Below are positions 1 to 7,339 of a stretch of 43,836 nucleotides of DNA, in pieces. The notes under the pieces were generated by a model that worked only from the letters and a program-made list of their open reading frames with translations, did not search any database and was not told the DNA's origin. Both the position numbers and the translations under genes were made by a program. Every line of letters begins with the position of its first letter. Position 1 is the stretch's first letter. The DNA comes from an uncultured Lentisphaeria bacterium (GTDB taxonomy: Bacteria > Verrucomicrobiota > Lentisphaeria > JABSQK01 > CAJWLW01): positions 1 to 43,836 of the forward strand of contig CAJWLW010000008.1 of assembly GCA_913042885.1 (NCBI GenBank). Direction: 5' to 3'.

Positions 1-237
1 GAGGTTCGCCAAGTCGTTGAGCACCGGTGTGTCGTAGACGTGCTGGAAATAGTTGAGAGCGGTCTGCAGGTCGACATCGATGTTCTGTTCGAACGACGTC
101 TGAAGGAACGACGACACCTGCTGGTGGTAAACGTAAACGGCAACAAGCAGGCTGACGACGACGACGAACACGGTGGTCACGACGAAGCGGTGCGCAATTC
201 GTAGACCATGAAAATTTTCGTGTTGCCCGGCGTCCAT
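1..237 (-). CDS. Membrane sensor protein, N-terminal fragment (C-terminus outside window)
   Basis: Read from the ATG at 237 towards the window edge, this gives 79 residues with no stop. Residues about 18-40 form one strong hydrophobic segment (VVTTVFVVVVSLLVAVYVY), preceded by a short cytoplasmic N-terminus. A polar region follows that looks like the start of an extracytoplasmic sensing domain (SFEQNIDVDLQTALNYF). This layout is typical of histidine kinases, diguanylate cyclases and chemoreceptors, but the output domain lies outside the window, so the class cannot be named. The start is firm because an in-frame TAA lies one codon upstream. That TAA is also the stop of the small upstream ORF, so the two may be co-transcribed. 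Confidence 0.6.
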   Translation of the reverse strand, partial: MDAGQHENFHGLRIAHRFVVTTVFVVVVSLLVAVYVYHQQVSSFLQTSFEQNIDVDLQTALNYFQHVYDTPVLNDLANL

Positions 238-240
238 CGT

Positions 241-510
241 TTATGGCTCGGAACAGGTGTCGATGATTCCGGGTTTCTTATTCAACTGCTTGGTATCCAT
301 CCATCTCTTCCGGATGAGGGTGCGTTTGTTTTCGACCTTATCCTCGGCCCGGCACGCCTGTGCCTGGCCGTCGAGGTGCCTATGATCGAGAAATGCCTTG
401 CAGATGCTCTGCACCCAGACCATTTCCGGATGACAACTGCTGACCGCGCTGATACGGAAGCGCTTATCCACGTCTATAGATCTTCCTGCGAAAAGGAGCA
501 GCGGGACCAA
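241..510 (-). CDS. Possible small secreted protein with four cysteines
   Basis: An 89-codon minus-strand frame runs from TTG at 510 to TAA at 241. Its N-terminus is a leucine-rich stretch (VPLLLFAG, preceded in the open frame by ILYLL) that resembles a signal peptide. The rest is polar and holds four cysteines at about residues 25, 36, 53 and 86, which could form two disulfides. The stop lies 3 nt before the membrane-sensor start, a spacing typical of an operon. GC at third codon positions looks coding-like. Against it: no ATG or GTG start, no visible ribosome binding site, and no family I recognise. It may be a real periplasmic partner of the sensor, a decayed gene or a chance frame. Confidence 0.35.
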   Translation of the reverse strand: MVPLLLFAGRSIDVDKRFRISAVSSCHPEMVWVQSICKAFLDHRHLDGQAQACRAEDKVENKRTLIRKRWMDTKQLNKKPGIIDTCSEP

Positions 511-580
511 TAAATACAGGATTATGTGTGTTTGGCGATGTGCGGGATCGGGGAATCATATAGATCGTTTGTGACAGGTC

Positions 581-612
581 TTGCCAGTGCCCTTTGTCTA
601 CTATACTATAAC
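581..612 (+). promoter_or_regulatory. Candidate sigma-70 promoter for tyrS
   Basis: A TTGCCA hexamer at 581-586 is followed by an AT-rich cluster holding TATACT (602-607, spacer 15) and TATAAC (607-612, spacer 20). Neither spacer is ideal, but this is the only TATA-rich stretch just upstream of tyrS. It would give a leader of about 45 nt. Confidence 0.35.
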
Positions 613-663
613 GGGTATCTGCTGCAACTTCGCTACCGCTTGACGCTACCCGGTGCCGCAAAT

Positions 664-1944
664 ATGAAAGCTCATGATGTTCTCGAGGAACGTGGTTTCC
701 TCTACCAGCTTACGGACGAGGAAGTTGTTGCCGACCGTCTGAACGGTGAGCCGGCGACGTTCTACATCGGATTCGACCCCACCGCCGACAGCCTGCACGT
801 TGGGCATCTGCTGCCGATCATGGCGGCGCGTATTTTGCAACGCGCCGGGCACCGTCCGATCATGCTCGTAGGTGGCGGCACAGCGATGGTTGGCGACCCG
901 TCGGGCAAAACCGAAATGCGCCAGATGTTGACGCACGAGCAGATCCAAGCCAACACCGGGCACATCCGCATGCAGCTCGAGAGGTTTGTCGAATTCGGTG
1001 ACGACAAGGCGCGTATGGTCGATAATGCCGACTGGCTGCTTGGTCTCAAATACGTCGAGTTCCTCCGCGACATTGGCCGTCATTTCAGTGTGAACCGCAT
1101 GCTGGCGGCGGAATCTGTCAAACAGCGGTTGGAGGCTGGACTTTCCTTTCTCGAGTTCAACTATTCGTTGTTGCAGGCCTATGATTTTTATGTGCTGGCA
1201 CGTGATTACGACTGTGAATTCCAGCTTGGCGGCCAGGACCAGTGGGGCAATATCGTTGCGGGTGTCGACCTGACTCGGCGTATGCTGTCGCGAGCGGTCT
1301 ACGGTGCCACCATTCCGCTGCTGACTGACCAGGCCGGCAAGAAATTCGGCAAGACCGAAGCGGGTGCCGTTTGGCTCGACACCGGTCGTACGAGTGTCTT
1401 TGACTACTACCAGTTCTGGCGCAACAGCGCCGACACCGACGTGATCCAGCTGCTGGCCTACTTCACCGACCTGCCGATTGACCAGGTGCAGCGCCTTGGT
1501 AGTTTGCAGGACATCGGCATCAATCGGGCCAAGGAAATTCTTGCTTACGAAGCGACGGCTATGGCACACGGGGCGGACGCGGCGAAACAGGCGTTCGTTG
1601 CGGCGGGGAAGCAGTTTGGATTCGCCGATCCGCAGGGCACAATCGAGACCACCAGCGCTGTAGCGGCGATCAGTGTCGATGCTGTCGACGACAGCCTGCC
1701 GACTCACGAACTGGATGCCGCAATGCTCGGTGACGGTCTGTGGATCGTCAAACTGCTGGTCGCTGCCGGTTTCGAAAAATCCAACGGCGCCGCCCGCCGT
1801 CTGTTGCAGGCCGGCGGCTGTTATGTCAATGACGAACGTATCGAAGACCTCGACCGCCAAATCACCACTGCCGACTTTACCGATGGACGAATGAACTTGC
1901 GTGCCGGCAAGAAAAACGTTCGCCGCATCATTCTGAGGAGCTGA
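664..1944 (+). CDS. tyrS: Tyrosyl-tRNA synthetase
   Basis: Class I aminoacyl-tRNA synthetase that activates tyrosine with ATP and charges tRNA-Tyr in the cytoplasm. The 426-residue product matches the usual length of about 420. The HIGH-type motif is HVGH at residues 45-48, and the KMSKS-type loop reads KFGKT near 227-231. The tyrosine-binding core shows the GGQDQWGN signature, and the C-terminal 70 residues have the S4-like RNA-binding form (GAARRLLQAGGCYVN). The start chosen is the ATG at 664 because MKAHDVLEERGF aligns with family N-termini; the open frame to 526 adds an unlikely leader. No strong ribosome binding site is visible. It is the first gene of a likely three-gene operon with metF and thiL. 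Confidence 0.96.
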   Translation: MKAHDVLEERGFLYQLTDEEVVADRLNGEPATFYIGFDPTADSLHVGHLLPIMAARILQRAGHRPIMLVGGGTAMVGDPSGKTEMRQMLTHEQIQANTGHIRMQLERFVEFGDDKARMVDNADWLLGLKYVEFLRDIGRHFSVNRMLAAESVKQRLEAGLSFLEFNYSLLQAYDFYVLARDYDCEFQLGGQDQWGNIVAGVDLTRRMLSRAVYGATIPLLTDQAGKKFGKTEAGAVWLDTGRTSVFDYYQFWRNSADTDVIQLLAYFTDLPIDQVQRLGSLQDIGINRAKEILAYEATAMAHGADAAKQAFVAAGKQFGFADPQGTIETTSAVAAISVDAVDDSLPTHELDAAMLGDGLWIVKLLVAAGFEKSNGAARRLLQAGGCYVNDERIEDLDRQITTADFTDGRMNLRAGKKNVRRIILRS

Positions 1945-1955
1945 TCCGACTGCTG

Positions 1956-3371
1956 ATGAACGCACCTGCTGGCCAGTTGAATATTGCGTTTGAATCCCAC
2001 CATGGCGTTCTCCGCAAATTGCGCGCCGGCGATTTCTGCATCCTTATCGACTACCAGGTGCCGGCCGTCAGCGACGACGAGGAAGTCTTTAAGCTGGCCC
2101 TCGCGCCGGGTCTTGCACTTGCCCGTTATACCGGCGCCGATGCTCGCGTTGCCGGACTGTCTATCAGCACGGTAAGCGCGCGGCCTGCCGAAGTCGAGCA
2201 GTTGCTCGAACCCCTGTGCCGGAACGGCGACGACGTTGCGGTGTGCCTGAGCGGTTGCAACGCCGACGATGCCGGCCTGCGGGGCACTCTGGCGGCGGTG
2301 CATTCGCACGGCATCGGCACCGTCATTGCGACCACCGGATTTGCCGGCCCGGAACAATACGCTGCTCCGGCTGCCGCCCACAGGTTCACCGACAGTTGTG
2401 ACCTTATCCGTCTGATCCGCAACGAGTACCCGGAGATGTGTATCGGTGCCTACGTCAATCCGTTCAAGTACAACGTCTCGGATGTGTATCTGCAGTACTT
2501 CAAGATGATCCGCAAGCTGAATACCGGCGCCGATTTCATCGTTGCCGAAGCGGGATGGGATATGAAGAAGTATCAGGAACTGCAATGGTACTTGCGCAGC
2601 CGCAATATGAACGAGCCGATTATTGCCAAGCTGATGTTCGTGCAGCAGCACCAGATTGCCGGGATCCTCGACCACCGTTGTGGCGGAGTCGTCATGTCGC
2701 GCGAGATGGCGGCGTTGCTGGAGCGCGAATCGAACATCAACGAGCGCCAGGCAACGGCGGCCCAGGTGCGGCGCATTGCGATGTCCGCAGCCGGCTGCCG
2801 GCTGTTCGGCTACAGCGGCATCCAGATCGGCGGTGTCGACGATCCGCAGCTCGCCCGTATCCTGGTCGACAACGTCAAAGAGGCGTTTGAAGAGTTTACC
2901 GACTTTCGCCGCTGGCTTAACGCCTGGAACGATTTTCATGACCGCGTCGAGATGGCGCCGCTGCGCCAGGGGCACTATGCTTTCAAGCACCTCATGGATA
3001 AAGACTATCCGGACTACGTGTCCGACCAGTCATTGCATGCTGCGGGACCGCTGCCGCAGCCGACCCGCTCGGAGCGGTTGAAATTCCAACTGGCCAGGGC
3101 ATTGCGCCTCGAGAGTCGACAGGGGGTGCCGTTCGACATGGCCCGACAGGTGCTCTGCGGTCATCACAGCGGCCGGGACTGGCGACTGGACAAGACCTTT
3201 TACGTTTGCGCCGCGGCCTGTCCCAAGGGCCTCGAGAGCGGCCCATGCGGTGGTACACGCCCGGACGGCACCTGCGAATTCGGGCACCAGCCCTGTATCT
3301 TCCACCGAATCTTGGCCCTCGCCAACTGGCGCAACGAACTCGAAAGTCTCGAGGCTGCCGATGAACATTGA
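1956..3371 (+). CDS. Methylenetetrahydrofolate reductase, MetF-MetV fusion
   Basis: This 471-residue protein joins two parts. Residues about 15-300 look like a divergent MetF TIM barrel (5,10-methylene-THF reductase): the DLIRLIR helix, the IGAYVNPF strand and GADFIVAEAGWD are visible. The last part is the zinc-binding C-terminal domain known from MetV of the acetogen methylene-THF reductase. Its cysteines are C418, C422, C431, C440 and C447, in the signature CPKGLESGPCGG followed by PDGTCEF. The family reaction is reduction of methylene-THF to methyl-THF for methionine synthesis or C1 flow. The usual ITQ sequence after GADF is IVAE here, so electron donor and activity are uncertain. A GAGGAG motif sits 14 nt before the ATG, inside the end of tyrS; the gene overlaps thiL by 11 nt. 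Confidence 0.82.
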   Translation: MNAPAGQLNIAFESHHGVLRKLRAGDFCILIDYQVPAVSDDEEVFKLALAPGLALARYTGADARVAGLSISTVSARPAEVEQLLEPLCRNGDDVAVCLSGCNADDAGLRGTLAAVHSHGIGTVIATTGFAGPEQYAAPAAAHRFTDSCDLIRLIRNEYPEMCIGAYVNPFKYNVSDVYLQYFKMIRKLNTGADFIVAEAGWDMKKYQELQWYLRSRNMNEPIIAKLMFVQQHQIAGILDHRCGGVVMSREMAALLERESNINERQATAAQVRRIAMSAAGCRLFGYSGIQIGGVDDPQLARILVDNVKEAFEEFTDFRRWLNAWNDFHDRVEMAPLRQGHYAFKHLMDKDYPDYVSDQSLHAAGPLPQPTRSERLKFQLARALRLESRQGVPFDMARQVLCGHHSGRDWRLDKTFYVCAAACPKGLESGPCGGTRPDGTCEFGHQPCIFHRILALANWRNELESLEAADEH

Positions 3372-4278
3372 CGAAGACACTTTTCTCGCGGCGCTGCTGC
3401 CGCGTCTGGCGACTGGCGATTCCATCGTTGTTTCCGCCGGTGATGATTGCGCCGCCATCCAGTGGACGGACGACCGGCTGCTTTTGCTGGCGGTCGACCA
3501 GGTGGCTGCGGGTATCCATTACCTGCAGGACTGTGATCCGGCGCTGGCCGGGCGCAAGCTCCTGGCGCGCAATCTCAGCGACATCGCGGCGATGGGCGGC
3601 CGTCCGATGTATGCGTTGCTGGCGTTGGCGGTACAACAGGACTGTGATGCCGCCTGGGCTGAAGTTTTTGTCGACGGTGTTCTGGAGCTTGCCGATGCCT
3701 GCGGCGTCAAACTGATCGGGGGCGACGTTTCCGCCGCGGGCAGCGCGGTTGCCAGCCTGACGATTGTCGGCGATGTCGCCACCGGCGCGGTCTGTCGCCG
3801 CAGTGGTGCGTCGGCCGGTGACCGGCTTCTGGTGACCGGTTGTTTTGGTGGTTCCCTGCCGACTGGACATCACTTCCACTTTACACCGCGCACCGCGGAA
3901 GGTCAGTGGTTCGCTGCGCACGGCGTGGTTGCGGCGATGATCGACGTCAGTGACGGGCTGTTGAAGGATCTTGGGCGTTTGTGTGCAGCCTCGGGAGTTG
4001 GTGCGGTTGTGGACGAGGCAGCGATTCCGCTGACTTGCATCGACAACAAGCCGGTGGACCTGTCGGCGGCTTGGCTCGACGGCGAGGACTACGAACTGTT
4101 GCTGGCGGTGCCGGCAGGAGACGCTGACAGGCTGCTGCAGGACTGGCCGTTCGAGACGGTGCTGACAGATATCGGCGAGTTTGTCGCCGCCTCGTCGATA
4201 CCGCTCGTCGATAGTAATGGTCGGGATCTGGCTGGCCACTACGGCCTGCCGTTCAATCACTTCACGCGCGGCAGGTAG
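3361..4278 (+). CDS. thiL: Thiamine-monophosphate kinase
   Basis: ThiL phosphorylates thiamine monophosphate to the cofactor thiamine pyrophosphate with ATP. The protein has 305 residues, near the family norm of about 320. Visible landmarks are SAGDDCAAI near residues 22-30 (metal and nucleotide-binding aspartates), ARNLSDIAAMGGRP (the conserved N-DIAAMG-P block), LIGGDVSAAG, DVSDGLLKDL and GEDYELLLAVP near the C-terminus. The ATG at 3361 is chosen because it overlaps the stop of the metF-like gene by 11 nt, suggesting translational coupling, and because MNIDEDTFLAALLP fits family N-termini. Its 3' end overlaps the convergent histidine kinase gene by 22 bp. Confidence 0.93.
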   Translation: MNIDEDTFLAALLPRLATGDSIVVSAGDDCAAIQWTDDRLLLLAVDQVAAGIHYLQDCDPALAGRKLLARNLSDIAAMGGRPMYALLALAVQQDCDAAWAEVFVDGVLELADACGVKLIGGDVSAAGSAVASLTIVGDVATGAVCRRSGASAGDRLLVTGCFGGSLPTGHHFHFTPRTAEGQWFAAHGVVAAMIDVSDGLLKDLGRLCAASGVGAVVDEAAIPLTCIDNKPVDLSAAWLDGEDYELLLAVPAGDADRLLQDWPFETVLTDIGEFVAASSIPLVDSNGRDLAGHYGLPFNHFTRGR

Positions 4279-6203
4279 ATGAAAAATTCCGTGCCTTTAC
4301 CGGGCTCGCTTTCCACATAAATCCAGCCATGGTGGTTTTCGATGCAGCCGTAAACCATCGCGAGTCCCATGCCCGTGCCCTTGTCGGTTTTCGTGGTGAA
4401 GAATGGCTCGAACAGATGTGCCAGGATTTCGTCGTCCATACCGATGCCGTTGTCGCGGACGCGAACGACCATGAAATCCTCCGCCGGTCGGCTATGCTGG
4501 TTTGCATGCAGGCCGGGCGTGTGTTCATTGGCCGGTTCACAGCGCAGGATGATGCGAGCTTTCGTTTTCGTGAGCGCGTCGGCGGCGTTGATCAGCAGAT
4601 TGAGGACGACCTGTTCGAGCTGTGTGCGGTCGCCTTCGACGATCATCGGGTCTGGATGCACGACGACTTTTAGTTCGCCTTTCTTCCTGAGTATCGGAGT
4701 GAAAAGAGATTCGGAGTCTTTGATCAGTTCGTTCATATTGATCCGGCTGACTTCGTACTTGCCGCCGCGGGCGAACCCGAGCAGTTGATCGGTGAGTTGC
4801 GAGGCACGATCGGTAGCTGTGATGATATTGGTCACCAATTGCTTGGACTCCGGGTGTTGTGCCATTTTCTTCTCGAGCAGATCGAGGCTGCCCTGGATGG
4901 CATGCAACAGATTGTTGAAGTCGTGGGCGATGCCGCCGGCCAGCTTACCTACGGCTTCCATACGCTGGGCCTGCACGAGGTGGTCGCGCAGCAGCTCCCG
5001 TTCTTTCTCCAGCTCGCGGCGGCGGCTGATGTCCCGTGCCACGAACAGCGCGGTCTGGCTGTCCTGGATTATCAATGGCGATATGGTCGCATCGAGGGAC
5101 AGGACGTTACCGCTCTGCGTGTGCATCAGCAGTTCGTTGAAGACTACGTTGCGGGCGGTTTGCGAGCCGGTGTTTGCCGCAAAGACATACTCCCAGATCT
5201 CCTTCCAGTCGTACAACTGTTCGTCTGGCGTGCGCATGATCGACTGGATGCGCAGATTGTGGAGGCCCTCCATGGAGTACCCGAGTTTCTGAGTGGCGGT
5301 GCGGTTGGCGTCGAGGATGACGCCGGACTTGGCGATCATGAAGATCATGTCGTTGGTACTTTCGACGACCATCTGATAGCGGCCTTCCCATTCTCGCAGG
5401 TTCGACTGTAGGCGGCGTGTCTGGCCGCCGCGCCCGACAAAGGCCCAGACAATGTCCAGGGGGTCGCGTCGGGTCCGGCTTTTGACGGGAATCTGGCGCA
5501 GAAACAGGTAAAGATTGGCGAGAGTCGCGACCCACAGCGTTGCGAAGAAGCGGAACTTGTACATCTGTCCCAGCTCGTGCCACCAATCCTCTGACTTCAG
5601 CGCCGTCAGCACGGAATGATTGTCAGTGATCAGCATAAAAATGAAAGAGTCGATCACCTGTGTCAGGATCAATGCGGCGAACACGCAGAAGATCAGATGC
5701 AGTCCCCAGTTCCTGAACAACTGATAGATCACTGGCAGGATGAAAAATTCAACGACCACGGAGACGAGGCCGATAACCATGTAGACGCGACTGGCATTGA
5801 ACAGATTGTGCATGAACAGCGGCGGAAACAACGGCGAGATGTCGTAGCCGTCGAGTATGAACTGGTACTCAGACAGATAGGATATGTACACAAAGATCCC
5901 AACGACGATGGCGAAGCCGACGATCATGCGCTGTGCTTCATTCGTGCCCTCCAGCGTGTAGGTGATCAGCAACGCGGCCATGAAGGGGATGAAGAAGATC
6001 GGTCCCATATTGACGGCATAGCCGTCTTCGCCGACAACCATTTGCAAATCGACGGCGGTGAGGATCTGCGCCAGCACCATGAGCGAGCCGAGTGCAAGGT
6101 AGAACCCGCTGTTGCCGATCAGACGTCGGGCGCTGTGCAGCAGCAGAATCATCACCAGGATGAAGGTCAGTTCGAGAAAGCCAAGTGTGTAGGGGTGCGG
6201 CAT
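4257..6203 (-). CDS. Polytopic-membrane PAS sensor histidine kinase
   Basis: A 648-residue kinase. Residues about 1-245 hold six or seven hydrophobic segments with conserved-looking polar residues between them. This resembles a transporter-like or VUT/YhhQ-type integral membrane sensor module, though that link is an inference. A PAS domain follows at about 275-400 ([15 protein letters not shown]). Then comes a HisKA domain with phospho-acceptor H427 in [11 protein letters not shown], and a HATPase domain with [16 protein letters not shown] and [11 protein letters not shown]. No receiver domain is attached and no response regulator is adjacent, so its partner is unknown. It is transcribed towards thiL and the two 3' ends overlap by 22 bp. 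The ATG at 6203 has only a weak ribosome binding site. Confidence 0.9.
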   Translation of the reverse strand: MPHPYTLGFLELTFILVMILLLHSARRLIGNSGFYLALGSLMVLAQILTAVDLQMVVGEDGYAVNMGPIFFIPFMAALLITYTLEGTNEAQRMIVGFAIVVGIFVYISYLSEYQFILDGYDISPLFPPLFMHNLFNASRVYMVIGLVSVVVEFFILPVIYQLFRNWGLHLIFCVFAALILTQVIDSFIFMLITDNHSVLTALKSEDWWHELGQMYKFRFFATLWVATLANLYLFLRQIPVKSRTRRDPLDIVWAFVGRGGQTRRLQSNLREWEGRYQMVVESTNDMIFMIAKSGVILDANRTATQKLGYSMEGLHNLRIQSIMRTPDEQLYDWKEIWEYVFAANTGSQTARNVVFNELLMHTQSGNVLSLDATISPLIIQDSQTALFVARDISRRRELEKERELLRDHLVQAQRMEAVGKLAGGIAHDFNNLLHAIQGSLDLLEKKMAQHPESKQLVTNIITATDRASQLTDQLLGFARGGKYEVSRINMNELIKDSESLFTPILRKKGELKVVVHPDPMIVEGDRTQLEQVVLNLLINAADALTKTKARIILRCEPANEHTPGLHANQHSRPAEDFMVVRVRDNGIGMDDEILAHLFEPFFTTKTDKGTGMGLAMVYGCIENHHGWIYVESEPGKGTEFFIYLPRVK

Positions 6204-6541
6204 TCGATGGACTGCTGAGTGTTTACATTGCTACACTGCGCTGAACCGAAACAATACCGGAAGCGGCGGCGAGAACAAGGAGAGTTGCAGACTTGCGGCG
6301 AGAGATGTCGCCGCCAACACGGCCGAACTGTTGGAGCCCATGCGTCAACTTGTTCAGTACTGGAGAAAGATTCAAGCGGCGAATCCCGACGCGTACGATT
6401 GCCGACGGCAAGGTCTTTGAGGTTGCCGAAATTAATTGGGGCAGTCGTTTCACGTGACGTTGTCGCACGGTTACGTTTGTGCGGTATCATGCCACTCCTG
6501 GTGGCGATCACTGTCCGATTTGTATGCGGTATATTACGCCA
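6204..6541. other. Divergent intergenic region between histidine kinase and natA
   Basis: The region is 338 bp without a convincing gene. It holds a perfect 7-bp stem, GCGGCGA at 6295-6301 pairing with TCGCCGC at 6308-6314 around a 6-nt loop. Near natA, TTGTCG about 80 nt before the ATG and TATCAT about 55 nt before it form a poor promoter candidate with a 19-nt spacer. Short open frames exist on both strands, but their composition is unlike the neighbouring genes. Confidence 0.5.
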
Positions 6542-7339
6542 ATGACTGAGACCAAAGAATCCGACATCCTGCTCGAAGCCGTCGGCCTTCGCAAAGAATA
6601 TCCGCGGGTTGTGGCACTCGACCATTTTGACCTGACGGTGCGGGCCGGCGAAGTAGTCGGTTTGCTGGGCCCGAATGGGGCCGGCAAGACGACGGCGCTT
6701 CGCATGTTTGCATCGATACTCACACCGACATCCGGGCGTGCCACGGTCTGCGGATTCGATACCAGCACCGACGCGCTGAAAGCGAAGCAGCAGCTCGGCT
6801 TTCTTTCCGGCGACACGGCTCTGTATAAACGCATGTCGCCGCGCGAGATCCTACGGTATTTCGGACGGCTGCACGACATGGAAGATGTGCTGATCGAGTC
6901 GCGCAGTGCGGCGCTGATCGAGCGTCTGGACATGGGGGACTTCGCCGATCGCCACTGTGAAACGCTGTCCACAGGGCAGCAGCAAAAAGCCAACATTGCC
7001 CGCACTCTGGTGCACGACCCGCCGGTGTTGATTTTGGATGAACCTACGGCGTCGCTGGATATTGTGACGGGCAGTTTCATTCTCGAAACTATCCGGCGTG
7101 CCCGGGCCGAGGGCAAAGCCGTGTTGTTTTCCACTCACATCATGTCGGAAGCCGAGTACCTGTGCGACCGTATTGTCGTCATCCACAAGGGCAGGGTATG
7201 TGCTGCGGGCACCCGTGACGAACTGCGTGCCCGCGCCGGCGTAGTATCGCTTGCCGAGGCGTTTTTGCAGCTCGTGGGCGAAACGGTCGATGTCGACAAC
7301 TCAAGCGACAACCCGGAAATTTCATGCGTTGGCGAATAA
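6542..7339 (+). CDS. natA: ABC-2 type transporter ATP-binding protein (NatA-like)
   Basis: Cytoplasmic ATPase of an exporter, 265 residues. Walker A is GPNGAGKT at residues 43-50, the signature is LSTGQQQKANIA, Walker B is VLILDEPTASLD, and the switch histidine is in FSTHIMSEAE. The closest known type by pattern is NatA of the sodium-extruding NatAB system, whose partner is an ABC-2 permease, as here. The ATG at 6542 is preferred because MTETKESDILLEAVGL fits the family; an in-frame ATG at 6524 is possible. The 3' end overlaps natB by 16 nt, which suggests coupled translation. The transported substrate is not shown by sequence; sodium is only the analogy. Confidence 0.9.
   Translation: MTETKESDILLEAVGLRKEYPRVVALDHFDLTVRAGEVVGLLGPNGAGKTTALRMFASILTPTSGRATVCGFDTSTDALKAKQQLGFLSGDTALYKRMSPREILRYFGRLHDMEDVLIESRSAALIERLDMGDFADRHCETLSTGQQQKANIARTLVHDPPVLILDEPTASLDIVTGSFILETIRRARAEGKAVLFSTHIMSEAEYLCDRIVVIHKGRVCAAGTRDELRARAGVVSLAEAFLQLVGETVDVDNSSDNPEISCVGE

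Noticed and set aside
27..175. GAC/ACG-rich stretch near the window start as a microsatellite
   Set aside because: On the minus strand it codes the Val-rich membrane helix of the sensor protein.
646..1965. Long minus-strand open frame of 439 codons opposite tyrS
   Set aside because: It is the antisense shadow of a clear tyrS; high third-position GC opens such frames in this genome.
6219..6545. Plus-strand frame of 108 codons before natA, and minus-strand frames at 6223-6468 and 6167-6625
   Set aside because: Composition is unlike neighbouring genes, no ribosome binding site, mutually overlapping on both strands, and no family resemblance. Treated as intergenic.
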